64,000 bases of DNA from Calendula officinalis (GCA_963853835.1 OY970830.1:39331966-39395965); one strand, 5' to 3'. Shown: positions 36,646 to 47,480, counted from the stretch's first letter. Program-made: numbers and translations. Notes: a model not told the origin generated them from the letters alone.

Positions 36646-38392
36646 ATGCCTGAGACAAATGAGTCCAATCTTGAAAATCAACTAGTGGTTGATAGAGCTA
36701 CAACTACAAGGACTCAGAAGAATCATCCTTTAGACCTTGTTCTAAGTGATGTTAACTCACCACTGCAAACAAGAAGCAAATTAAACAAAAGCTTAACTGC
36801 AAATATGTGTAATATAAGTCTAATTGCTAATGAATGTATGTTTGAATGTTTTCTGTCTCAGGATAAACCAAAAAAAATTCAACAAGCAATGAAGGACTGA
36901 AACTGGATTGAGGCAATGCAAGAAGAACTCCTTCAATTCAAGTTACAAGCTGTCTGGACACTTGTACCTCTACCCAAAGGAAAAAGAGCCATTGGAACAA
37001 GATGGATCTTTAGAAACAAGAAAGATGAAAGAGGCATAGTGATCAAAAACAAAGCCAGACTTGTAGCCCAAGGATACACTCAAGAAGAAGGAATAGACTA
37101 TGATGAAGTATATGCTCATGTTGCTAGAATTGAAGCAATAAGAATATTCCTAGCATATGCTTCATTCAAAAAGTTCAAAGTCTATCAAATGGATGTGAAG
37201 AGTGCATTCCTATATGGGAAAATTGAAGAAGAGGTCTATGTCTGCCAACCTCCAGGTTTTGAAGATCCAAAACATGGTGATTATGTGTTCAAACTGGATA
37301 AAGCTCTGTATGGCCTACATCAGGCACCAAGAGCATGGTATGATACATTATCATCATATCTATTAAAGAATAATTTTAAAAGAGGAGCCATTGACAAAAC
37401 TTTATTTACAAAGAAAGTCAAAGATGAAATACTACTAGTACAAATCTATGTAGATGATATCATCTTTGGTTCAACCAATGATTTGTTATGCAAAGAATTT
37501 GAAGAACTGATGCAAGTCAAATTCAAGATGAGCTCTATGGGTCCAATGAACTTCTTCCTTGGACTCCAAGTCAGTCAAAGAACAGTTGGTATTTTGATAA
37601 ACCAATCAAAATATGTTAAAGACATCTTGGAGAAGTTTGATATGAAAGACTGCAAAAGTGCAAGTACACCAATGGAAACACACAAACACCTACATCCAGA
37701 TGTTGAGGGGAAGGATGTAGATGAACACTTATATAGATCAATGATAGGATCTTTGATGTACTTAACTGCATCAAGACCTGACATTATGTATAGTGTTTGT
37801 GTGTGTGCAAGATATCAAGCAAGACCTAAAGAACTACACTTGCAGGCTGTCAAAAGAATATTCAGATACTTGAAAGGCAAACCATCACTTGGTCTATGGT
37901 ATCCTCATGATTCACCCTTTGAACTCATAGCCTACACAGATAGTGACTATGGAGGTGAATGTCAAGATAGAAAGTCCACTACTGGTGGATGTCAATTCTT
38001 TGGATCAAGACTGGTGTCATGGCAATGTAAAAAAACAAACAAATGTATCAACATCAACTGCTGAAGCAGAGTATGTAGCTGCATCTGCCTGTTGTGCTCA
38101 AGTACTCTGGATTCAAAACCAGCTTCTAGACTTTGGTATCTCTATCCTTAAAACTCCTATTTATATTGATAATCAAAGTGCTATTAGTATTGTGAACAAT
38201 CCAGTAAAACACTCTAAAACTAAACATATTGAAATAAGATTTCATTTTATAAGAGACTGTAATGAAAAGAAATTAATCAAAGTAGTTAAAATTCATACTG
38301 ATGATCAATTAGCAGATCTTTTAACAAAAGCATTTGATGTAGGAAGATTCAACTTCTTGGTTAGCAGTATTGGAATGATTTTGATAAATTAA
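36646..38392 (+). pseudogene. SIRE-type reverse transcriptase and RNase H
   Basis: The same frame as the upstream ORF, interrupted by a second stop TGA (36898-36900) just before NWIEAMQEELLQF. The RT domain follows: WIFRNKKDERG, KARLVAQGYTQEEGIDYDEV, QMDVKSAFLYG, the catalytic IYVDDIIFGSTN (near 37445-37480) and GSLMYLTASRPD. RNase H has AYTDSDYGG and the conserved RKSTTGG. A one-base slip in an A-run near 38029 shifts the frame, and the end continues in the ORF at 37943-38392 (STSTAEAEYVAAS, IYIDNQSAISI, HSKTKHIEIRFHFI, QLADLLTKAF). Two stops and one frameshift, but all catalytic motifs are visible, so decay is recent. Confidence 0.9.
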
Positions 38393-38947
38393 AATCTCAC
38401 TTAAAATCATGTGTAAAGTTTTGTTGTAAAAAATTATTTATTTGTTTAAGTGTTTTACTACTGGTAGATCTGTATTACTGGTGTGTAGGAATGTGCACAA
38501 AATACTATTGGTAGGTCAATACTACTGGTGTGTATTAGGTTTACATAAATACTACTGGTAAGTCAGTACTACTGGTATTCACATATACTACTGGTCTTGT
38601 GTGTTGGTGGTTACTACTGATGTCTATAGTTACTACTGATGTCAAAATCCTTAGTTACTACTGATGTTCGTAGACACTACTGACGTTCTCTTACTGGTAT
38701 CAAATTTACTACTGGTCTTTCAGAATCAAAATTACCAAACTAACCCCCGTGAAAATAACCGTTATGTTATGATTCGAAGGACGATTTAGTCTTTTTGCAG
38801 GTTAAATCGAAAGATATAAAAGGCGGCAGTCGATTAGTTTAGCATTATCACTTTGACTTACTAAATCCTCTCGATAAACCCTAGCTTACAATCAAAAACC
38901 CTTCATCAGTAACAAAATTCTTACGTGTTTCTCCCAAATCAACAACA
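38393..38947 (+). repeat. Untranslated spacer between pol and ORF3 with TACTACTG array
   Basis: From about 38453 to 38722 there are about thirteen copies of TACTACTGGT or TACTACTGAT and close variants, at irregular spacing of 10-30 bp. The array resembles the first part of the LTR. No ORF. ORF3 begins at 38948. Confidence 0.85.
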
Positions 38948-41900
38948 ATGGCAACTCTACAATCTCTCAATATTCAAACAGATCTCAAATATTCAGAGTT
39001 CCACAATATGTGTGCGTTTTTACGCAATCCAGATGGAACAAAAGATTTTCGTCCGATAGTCAATTTCTTAAAAAATTCTTATATAAAGTTTGCTTTAACT
39101 GTCAAACCAAAAGCATACCAACAGCACTTGGTGGATTTCTGGACCAATGCTGAAAGAACAGAAGGTGCAACTGTACCTATGATAAAATCATCGGAGGATG
39201 GCAAGACGATCACAATCACTGAGCAATCAATTCGACACCATCTACAACTACATGATGATGCAGGTATGTTTACACTTCCTAAGGAATTCATTGCTGAAAT
39301 TTTAAATAAAATGGGTTATGAGGGAAGACTCAACATAGTAACTTTTCAAAAAGGTTTTCTCTCCCCACAATGGAAATTTCTTGTACATACTATTCAGCAT
39401 TGCATTTCTCCTAAACGAAGTACTTGGAATGAGTTTAATAATGCAATAGCCTCTGCTGTTGTCTGTTTATGCACAGACCAAGTATTTAATTTTTCATATA
39501 TGATTTTTGAAGGTATGTTGGGAAATCTTAGTTCCTCAAAATTTTTAATGTATCCCAGATTTCTTCAACATATTATAAACTGTGAATTGCAAAACTTGTC
39601 AACTCCCAAAAACATTTTTATCATTCCTGAGTTTAACAAGAAAGTTTTCTCAAATATGAGAAAACAATTTAAATTTTCGGGCAAGGAAACCCCTTTGTTT
39701 CCTAATATGATCAAAGATCAACCACAACTTCGAGAGGGTTCAATCATAGATACAACCCAAATTGAACCTCAACCCACTCCATCACCCCCAAATGCAGCCC
39801 AAACACCACCCCAAACAGTCACTCAATCACCTACTCAAATAGAAGTCCTGAATGTGTCCTAGGAACTTGAAACAAATCTGCAGAGTGCTACTCTTCACTC
39901 TGTGGAAGACCTGCCCAATGTAACCCAAAATATATCCACAATTTATAAAAGAAAGAAAACTTCTTTCAAGGACACCAGGGGACAAATCGAGTCAAACCCC
40001 AGACTCAAAGAGTTGTCCTCCAAGGAGGAGAGAGGACATGAGGCGAGGGCTTTCACTACTGATGCCCCAAAGGTGGGTGCACAGGACAGTGAAAACATAA
40101 CTAAGACCCAGACCTCGGCAACTTTAAGTGATGACTCATTTGAGGAATTACTTAAAGGACCCCGGTGCCAAGAAACCACAAGGGGGGCACTTCTGCTTCT
40201 TCTAGGAAGAAGAGGATGTCTAAACAACCCAATGAATCACCAAGAAGTGATGAGGGTAGATCTATGGATTTGATGGAAAGGATGGAAAACCTTAAAGCCA
40301 ATGTACCAGTCAGTAAGCCCGATGATCTTGCTAGATGGAGTGAGGGCAGTATTAAAACCAAACAATTGACGAATAAAGTGGATTCTCTTGAATCCACTGT
40401 ACAAGATTGTCTTAAGTATCTTACAAACCAAGGAAAAACAATGACTGCAATGAAAAGGCACATGAACACCATCAACAAAAGAATGAGATTCTATGAGCAC
40501 AGGCTTCATCAACAAACTAAAATCATAAGGAAATTGAAGAAGAAGCTTGATGATAGTGAGGCTCCTCCAGTTGAGCTCACTAAGAGGGAGAAGGATAATA
40601 TTCAAACAATGATTGATGAATCAATTGCAGCAGCAGCATCCTCTCTCTTAAATCTAAAAGAAACAAATGTTGATGAAAGCCCAGAAAAGATGGTTGTTGA
40701 TGATAAGCCAATGACTACTGCTCCCATGGAAGAATAAGCTGAAAAAGAAGTATCAGTAGTAACTCCTACTACTGATATCATAGCAGTAGTAAATGAAGAA
40801 GAGGAAATAACGGCAACAAATACTACTGATGCCCTATCAGTAGTAACTCCTGAAGTCACGCCAGTAGTAACTACTTTGGTTACTACTGAAAAGGAAGAAC
40901 TACAACTCCCAGAGTTAATTGAAAGGGAAAGACATGTCATTATCTCCAAACCACCAACTCCTAATCAACCACTTATCATACCTGACATTGATGATAATGT
41001 GAATTGGTTTGAGGTAGATGAATGTACACTTCCTCCACACCCTAAAATATTATCAGAAGATCAATTACACTTGTTCTATCCAAAACTTCTGATTCTGGGT
41101 GTACCTGATATGAAATACACTCCACCTCCACCATCTGCTTGTATTGGAAAAGGAAAGGAAATATATGATGATGATTATCCAAACAGAGCATTAGGTCACC
41201 AAATGGTGAACAAAATTAATCATGTCAGATCAGAAAAGCAGTCCAGATGGAGGGTAAAACACAAGAAATTCTTGGAGAATGTGGAGATGTATCTAGCTCT
41301 TGAGGAGAATAAGAAGAAGAAAACTCAAGAAGCAGAAATACCTGTTCAAATAGAAGATATACAGTTAGAAGCTCAAAAAGCAGAATTCAAAAGACTCAGA
41401 AAAGTTGAAGAAGATCATATACAATGTCTTGAAGAATTGGTTTCTGAATGCAAAAGAACAAAAAGTGAGCTAACTGATGATGTGTTTGAACAGAATACTA
41501 ATATGATTGAATTTTTAAAAACAAAAGGGCACAATGCAAAGTCCTTTGGCAGAATGAAGATGATGACAATTATTGAAAAATATTGTGCTGCCAAGAAGAA
41601 GGATTTGGCTGAACAAGAAGAAAAAGAAGCAAAAAAATCTAAAGCCCTAATTCCAATCAGTCCAACTTTAATCAAAGCTGGTAGTGTATTAACTACTGGT
41701 GATTCTTCAACTCCCCAATCAAAGAAGAGAAAGGCTGTTACTCAAGAACAGAGCACTAAAAAGAAGTCAAAAACAGAACAAATCATACCTGTTCTTGAAG
41801 TACCTGTTGCTCCCTTGCAGAACAATCCAATCATCAATTGGAGGGTTATGCAGAACAATGTTATAGAAATTGTAAGGGAAGATAAAATTGTTCAAAGATT

Positions 41901-42369
41901 TACTGGATGGTTGCCATTGATTAGTTCATGCTCAAGAAGTGATGTTATTAAACTTCTAATCATTGGAAAACCAAGAATGTCAAAGAAATCATGGAAAGAA
42001 TCTGGTGCTGGATACTTAACAAGAATGATAGATGCTGCATTTTATCCAGACAACTACCCAGAACAATTTACAGATCCAGTAAATGTCTATGCTTGGAATG
42101 TGATTCCAACTGCCAATATGTACTTCTTTGAAAAATATGGCAAAGTATGTGAGCTATACTTATATGAAAAAGAATATCCACATTCTGAGAAGACTATGTA
42201 TCAGATATTCACAAACACAATGATGAAGCCATATGATGCTGTTATGTTCCAAAACAAATTGACTTACTTTACAAAAAGAAACAGCAAGTACATCATTGCA
42301 CAAAGACATCAACAGAATCAAAGAACTTTGGAGAAAAGAAAGAAAGAAGAACAAAAGAAACTTATGTGA
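38948..42369 (+). pseudogene. SIRE-type third ORF (env-position accessory protein), broken
   Basis: It lies where SIRE elements carry an env-like ORF. Segment 1 (38948-39862, 304 residues) begins MATLQSLNIQTDLKYSEF and has VKPKAYQQHLVDFW, ITEQSIRHHLQLHDDAGM, LSPQWKFLVHTIQHCISPK and FNNAIASAVVCLC. From memory this block recurs in Asteraceae SIRE copies. TAG at 39860 is followed by open frame to about 40160, then a frameshift. Segment 2 (40165-40737) is basic with a coiled-coil-like part. TAA at 40735 is followed by segment 3 (40876-42369, 497 residues) with a charged coiled coil and a C-terminal globular-looking part. Removing two stops and one shift would give about 1,140 codons. I see no signal peptide or membrane segment, so an envelope role is doubtful. 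Confidence 0.75.
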
Positions 42370-42400
42370 TTAAAAAGAATCAATAAGTTTAGGGGGAGAT

Positions 42401-43039
42401 TATTGGAACAAAATCACAGATCAACTTATTACTGATGATGCAGTTAGTACTGATCATGTTTACTACTGATGAATATTATGGTTAGTACTGATGGGGCAGA
42501 AACTTACTACTGATGAAGTTGATACTGGTGAAGTCTATAACTTAGTTACTACTGATCAAGGCATATTGAAGATACTACTGATCAATAGTAGTTACTACTG
42601 ACGATGGTTTTGGACTTACTACTGGTCACCAGACTTACTACTGATGTTGCATATTTACTACTGGTGATTAGTTTTACTACTGATACGCGTTTATGGAACA
42701 TATCAAATCCGAGATCTTCGCAGAGATAGTTATAGAATGTAATTCAATGTATATCTTTATAATTCGAATGTAAATCAAGTCCTAGAATAACTAGAGTAAA
42801 TAGTTTAGCTTCAAGGACTATTATAAATAGTTTCTTACGAATTGTAAACGTACGTGTGTATTGTTAATCGATAATATACATTGAAGCTTTTTGTGAAACT
42901 GTGTTCTTGATATTTTTGCATATTGTTTTACAGTTTATTGTTCTTAAATATATTGATATAGTGTTGATCCGCTGCAACTTCTTTTATCAATTAGATCTAA
43001 AGGTGTTTATTAACTCTTCATAGTTATTCGATCCTGACA
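42401..43039 (+). repeat. 3' LTR of the SIRE-type element
   Basis: 639 bp, matching the 5' LTR except for about eight substitutions. Its first dinucleotide is TA, not TG, a change that would impair re-integration. It ends CCTGACA and is followed by the ATGTG duplication and the intact splice donor GTGAGT of the host gene. Confidence 0.95.
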
Positions 43040-43044
43040 ATGTG

Positions 43045-43547
43045 AGTCTACTTTTTCATTGTTTGGGTCATTTTTTTCAAATGGGCTGGTCAGGTAAAAA
43101 GGTAGGAAAATTGGTCGGTTGACCTAAACACAAAAAGTTCTAATTTTTCGATAAATAGTTAGGGTGTCAATATAAATGCCTGTCGTTCAAAAAAAAAGTT
43201 AGTGTGTCAATATGGTGACTTTGACCGATTTGACCCGTTTCCTTGGTAATATTTTTTTTTTTTTTGAGGTGACAAACAGGTGGGTGAGGAATGTTGGGTA
43301 AACAGGTCGGGTTGACCCAAAAAAATATGTAAATAATTTTGTGTCAAATATATATATGAAAGCTATACATTATTTCAATAGTAGTCTATAATTTTTATTA
43401 ATTTGATTTATAAGGTTGGTTTCCTTTTTTTGCTAACTCTTCTCATGTTTGGCCTATTAAAGGAAAAAAACGTAACCCTAATCGACTCATTCATGTATTT
43501 GGTGTTTAAATTTGTAACAACTTTATTGATTTTTTCATCTTATGCAG
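43045..43547. other. Intron of the split host gene, with small inserts
   Basis: Continues from the GTGAGT donor at 43042 to the acceptor TATGCAG at 43541-43547. It contains GGGTTGACC and GTCAAT phrases and homopolymer runs typical of degenerate repeats. No ORF of note. Confidence 0.5.
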
Positions 43548-44059
43548 ACAAGATTACAAAACGGTACAAAATTGAAAAAAAATCCTTCAAGACTCGAGAA
43601 AAAGTGTGTCAGAAACTGAGATACAATGTAGAATGCAACCATTAACCGAGCAGCTTACAAATACAATGAATCATATTCGCAGATATTGGGACCGTATGTG
43701 ACAAGTGAGTTTTAACTTTTAAGTGACTTTCTTAAATGAAGCAAAAAATAAAGCAAAAATAAAATCTTTTGTTTAATAGTTTGTAATGTGTTTGTTCAGG
43801 ATGTTTTAAGTTTTCTCGAGAATAGGAAAGAGAATCGTCAGTGGTACAAATCTTCAAGAGTTCTATTTCTGTAAGTCGCATTTTCTCTCATCAATTTTGA
43901 AAATTTTTACCATTAACAAAAATAATCATCAAAACACCCCCTTAATGAAATGCCTAATATGCCCCTTAAATATGTATTCTTCGTGATAAGTGACTAGTTG
44001 ACAACTTATGTCAAAATTGTTAATTTATGTTTCTTCTTCACTTTCTCTATGTTGGACCC

Positions 44060-45426
44060 ATTATAATAATATTCTATAACGAATAGTGTTTCTGAGATCA
44101 ACATATGTGTTAAACACTAATTCATCTTCATCATTGTTTAACACGATCCAGTCTTTATCCTCATCCAAGTAGTCCACCCTAAATGTAGTGGGGGTCAGTT
44201 CAAGCCTCATAGTAATTTCATCTTGAATACTAACGAATCGTGTTTCTGAGATCAACATATGGAATTTGTAAACTCCACCTTCATATTGAACTTTAATTAT
44301 TAATACATTCACATTTACATCGTGTCTTGGTGGGTCCTGAATCGGTCCCTTATCCATGACATTTTTAAAAAGTCTGATCAATTTTGAACCCCTCTTCTTT
44401 TGATAGCGTTTGGGTCTTCCCACCTAGAGTTCCCAAGCTGTCTACAGTTCCGTTTCAACAATTGTGGACATACTATAACACAATGTAATAATAAAAATTT
44501 ATCAGATTATTGAAATTATGTGAAAAAAGTTGTAATTTTGAAATAGAAAAATTATTAATAAATTACCCTTTAGGTTTTTGGCAGCATCTTTGGTTGTGTA
44601 CTTCCCGTATTGCTCACGAATTTGTTCTAGGTTCAAAACCTTTCGACCTGCATATTATTTGCATAATATGAAATTTATCAGATGACTTAAATTTTGTGAA
44701 GTCTTTTCTAAAATAGAAAATGATTATCATTGCATTACCTCTAGTGTTTCTTTCCGCTACTGGTATGGTATTCGCTAGAAGTAGGGCGTCAATCACGGCT
44801 TGATGTGATAATTCGGCCCCTAAAGGTAGTGTGCCACCGATAACTTCCACTGAAGGTGGTGTGCCACCCCTAGCGTCCCCTGAAGGTGGTTGGGTATTCT
44901 CTTGAAATATTTGTGGTAATTCGTCTTCTGGGAATTCGAAATATCTATTTGTGATACAACTTGTTCCTCAATTACTTGCTGCTTTTTTTTCCGATGATTG
45001 AAGAGGTATTGGTTGTGAAATTGGATTCCTTGGGAATATCTTAAATTTTGTTTCTTCTTTTGTACATTTTATAACTTCTAACTCGTCTCCGATTTGTTGG
45101 CCAGAAGCCATTTCGAAATTCACGAGACAACTCTTTAAAGCTGTCACTTAACTGTTCCAAGAACTCATAAAGACCAATACTAACCCAACCATTTGAACTA
45201 CTACTAAACAAATCATTTCCCCAATCATCTCAACCACTACGACACCACACAAATTCAAACGCGTAACATACTTCATGAGTTTGAATAAATCTCAAACAAG
45301 TTACCATATTATAAGCACCATCCAAAATGATACGTTTTAAAGACACTTGTTGATTTATATCGTGTTCATCTATAACTTGACATATGCGCGTTTCATAATC
45401 TGCCAGAGTTGACTCAATGATTGAGC
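44060..45426 (-). pseudogene. RWP-RK/NIN-like gene C-terminal half, left arm of inverted repeat
   Basis: Minus-strand exons with GT-AG introns. About 45426-44745: TLADYETRICQVIDEH, CYAFEFVWCRS, frameshifted into MASGQQIGDELEVIKCTKEE, later AVIDALLLANT. 44647-44567: RKVLNLEQIREQYGKYTTKDAAKNLK, the first half of an RWP-RK domain. 44472-44061: CPQLLKRNCRQLGNSRW, then after a one-base loss the frame continues RPKRYQKKRGSKL and a PB1-type domain (VLIIKVQYEG, IQDEITMRLELTP, VDYLDEDKDWIVLNNDEDELVF). The domain order (GAF-like part, RWP-RK, PB1) identifies a NIN-like transcription factor, normally acting in nitrate signalling. It is a pseudogene because of frameshifts at the RWP motif and upstream. 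This copy keeps Arg and Gln codons that became stops in the right arm. Confidence 0.8.
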
Positions 45427-45495
45427 CCTTTGTTGTCAAATCATCTGAACTACTGCTCAATCATAATCTGCGAGATCCGTCCTTTGACAAAAATT

Positions 45496-46858
45496 GCTCA
45501 ATCATTGAGTCAACTTTGGCAGATTATGAAACACGCATATGTCAAGTTATAGATGAACACAATATAAATCAACAAGTGTCTTTAAAACGTATGTTTTTGG
45601 ATGGTGCTTATAATATGGTAATTTGTTTGAGATCTATTCAAACTGGTGAAGTATGTTACGCGTTTGAATTTGTGTGGTGTCGTAGTAGTTCTGATGATTG
45701 GGGAAATGATTTGTTTAGTAGTAGTTCAAATGATTGGGTTAGTATTGGCCTTTATGAGTTCTTGGAACAGTTAGAGACAACTCTCCGAATTTCGAGATGG
45801 CTTCTGGCCAATAAATCGGAGACGAGTTAGAAGTTATAAAATGTACAAAAGAAGAAACAAAATTTAAGATATTCCCAAGGAACCCAATTTCACAACCAAT
45901 ACCTCTTCAATCATCGAAAAAGGGAAGCAGCAAGTAATTGAGGAACAAGTTGTATCATAATTAGATATTTCAGATTTCGAATTCCCAGGGGATGAATTAC
46001 CACAAATATTTCAAGAGAATACCCAACCACCTTCAGGGGAAGCTAGGGTTGGCACACCACCTTCAGTGGAAGTTATGGGTGGCACCCCACCTTTGGGGGC
46101 CGAATTATCACATCAAGCCGTGATTGACGCCCTACTTCTAGCGAATACCATACTAGTAGCGGAAAGAAACACTAGAGGTAATGCAATGATAATCATTTTC
46201 TATTTTAGAAAAGACTTCACAAAATTCAAGTCATCTGATAAATTTCATATTATGCAAATAGGAAATGCAGGTTGAAAGGTTTTGAACCTAGAACAAATTC
46301 GTGAGCAATACGGGAAGTACACAACCAAAGATGCTGCCAAAAACCTAAAGGGTAATTTATTAATAATTTTTCTATTTCAAAATTACAACTTTTTTCACAT
46401 AATTTCAATAATCTGATAAATTTTTATTATTACATTGTGTTATAGTATGTCCACAATTACTGAAACGGAACTGTAGACAGCTTGGGAACTCTAGGTGGGA
46501 AGACCCAAACGCTATCAAAAGAAGAGGGGTTCAAAATTGATCGGACTTTTTAAGAATGTCATGGATAAGGGACTGATTCAGGACCCACCAAGACACGATG
46601 TAAATGGGAATGTATTGATAATTAAAGTGCAATATGAAGGTGCAGTTTACAAATTCCATATGTTGATCTCAGAAACACGATTCGTTAGTATTCAAGATGA
46701 AATTACTACGAGGCTTGAACTGACCCCCACTACATTTAGGGTGGACTACTTGGATGAGGATAAAGACTGGATCGTGTTAAACAATGATGAAGATGAATTA
46801 GTGTTTAACACATATGTTGATCTCAGAAACACTATTCGTTATAGAATATTATTATAAT
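45496..46858 (+). pseudogene. RWP-RK/NIN-like gene C-terminal half, right arm of inverted repeat
   Basis: The inverted duplicate of 44060-45426 with the same exon structure: exon ending near 46173, exon 46271-46351, exon 46446-46857. It shares the one-base loss after GNSRW, so duplication followed that mutation. It has extra damage: TAA in place of the CAA of MASGQQIG, and TGA in place of the CGA of RKVLNLEQ, both C-to-T changes. The PB1-like end (VLIIKVQYEG to RYRILL) is still open. The ORF start given by GTG at 46495 is not a real start, since the reading frame is entered through the RWP-RK exon. Confidence 0.8.
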
Positions 46859-46972
46859 ATTATAATAATATTTTATAATATAATATTATAATAATATATT
46901 ATTATATTATAGAATAATATTATAATATTGTATTATAAAATATTATTATAATATAATATAATATTACAATTG
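46859..46972. repeat. AT-only TAA/TTA tract at the inverted-repeat boundary
   Basis: About 110 nt composed almost wholly of ATT, TAA and TAT words with many self-complementary pieces. It sits between the right arm and the NIN-like N-terminal fragment, so it may mark the break used in the inverted duplication. Confidence 0.85.
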
Positions 46973-46995
46973 TTTAAAATTTGAAACGAAAGACA

Positions 46996-47480
46996 TACCT
47001 TAAACGCCGTAATCGGCAAGTAAATCGGGAGCATAAAAGAAGTCCTCAATCCGGAGTTTAAAAGCAAAAGGCGTGAGGTCCGAAGGAAACGAAATTATCT
47101 CAGGTATACGATTCCGGAGTGCACACATCATCGGTTCATCCCTTTCATTGCCACTCGCATTTATATTATAGTGACGATCCAGGCACTCTAGCCTATATTT
47201 GACGGCAAACGGTTGACCCGAAGTTGAAAGTACTTGACTACAATCTGCCCAGAATTCAATCATCTTAGTGGCTTCATCAACTGTTGTTGATTAGTATTTT
47301 ATTAGAAGAGAGTGAATATGAGGATAAAGGAGACTGTTCACCTGAAGAATCTTTGCTTGCATAGGTGTCTAGAAGACTCGGGTTCCCTGTGTTCAGAGAT
47401 TGTTCAAGGAATGTGGGGAGGCTGCTCTCAACCTCATCAGTCAGCTGAAGGTGACTTTGTCCTGAACAAATGAACAACAC
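46996..47480 (-). pseudogene. Probable N-terminal fragment of the same NIN-like gene
   Basis: Two minus ORFs. 47480-47277 (ending SSNKILINNS) is Ser-rich. 47263-47000 has DEATKMIEFWADCSQV just upstream and at its start, LSTSGQPFAVKYRLECLD in the middle, and ends at a TAA next to a GGTATG splice-like site. An FWA...TSGQPF pattern followed by LE(C/H)LDxxYN resembles the N-terminal GAF-like region of NIN-like proteins, from memory. It is on the same strand as the left arm, so the original gene probably ran from here into 45426-44060, and the right arm is an inverted insert in its middle. Confidence 0.5.

Larger units (their letters stand above)
31571..43039 (+). mobile_element. SIRE/Maximus-type Ty1/copia retrotransposon, 11.5 kb, with long third ORF
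   Basis: Two 639-bp LTRs (31571-32209, 42401-43039) are flanked by ATGTG (31566-31570, 43040-43044). The primer binding site AGTGGTATCAGAGCTT (32210-32225) matches initiator Met tRNA. The polypurine tract is AGGGGGAGA (42391-42399). The order is gag with two zinc knuckles, protease, integrase, RT, RNase H, then 4 kb holding a third ORF. A big gag, 9-12 kb size and an extra ORF after pol are characteristic of the SIRE/Maximus lineage. About eight LTR differences (by eye) indicate recent insertion. Several stops and two or more frameshifts make it defective. The 3' LTR starts TA instead of TG. Confidence 0.95.
31109..43870 (+). pseudogene. 3' part of a conserved plant gene (unc-13/DUF810-like, tentative), split by a SIRE element
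   Basis: Four exon remnants with matching splice sites. At 31109-31270: VVADIEKAVIEALDKQYADV...TPKKFG. At 31364-31567: LGILLNSMKRMLDVLRPK, WGSCCVPDGGN, GERLSEVTVMLRSNFRNY. At 43548-43704: KKILQDSR, CRMQPLTEQL, RRYWDRM. At 43800-43870: DVLSFLENRKENRQWYKSS. I recall these blocks from the C-terminal part of a large conserved plant protein that I associate with unc-13 homologues/DUF810, but the name is uncertain. Breaks: a TAA in exon 1 (KYV*NLAK), a TGA in exon 3 (RM*Q), about 15 codons missing before RRYWDRM, and the 11.5 kb copia insertion at the exon 2 donor. Earlier and later exons are absent. The order and strand agree across 12 kb. Confidence 0.65.
44060..46858. repeat. Near-perfect inverted repeat, arms about 1.36 kb, 69-nt loop
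   Basis: 44060-45426 is the reverse complement of 45496-46858 with only scattered substitutions and small indels. The loop, 45427-45495, includes a scrambled partial copy of the arm tip (CTCAATCATAATCTGCGAG). The arms carry divergent copies of the NIN-like gene's C-terminal half, 5' ends facing the loop. A transcript across the locus would fold into a long double-stranded hairpin. The right arm ends in an AT-only tract (46859-46972). Confidence 0.93.

Noticed and set aside
46495..46857. Independent 120-residue gene starting at 46495 (and its mirror at 44423)
   Set aside because: The apparent start is GTG, and the frame is the shifted continuation of the RWP-RK exon. These are pseudogene exons, not separate genes.
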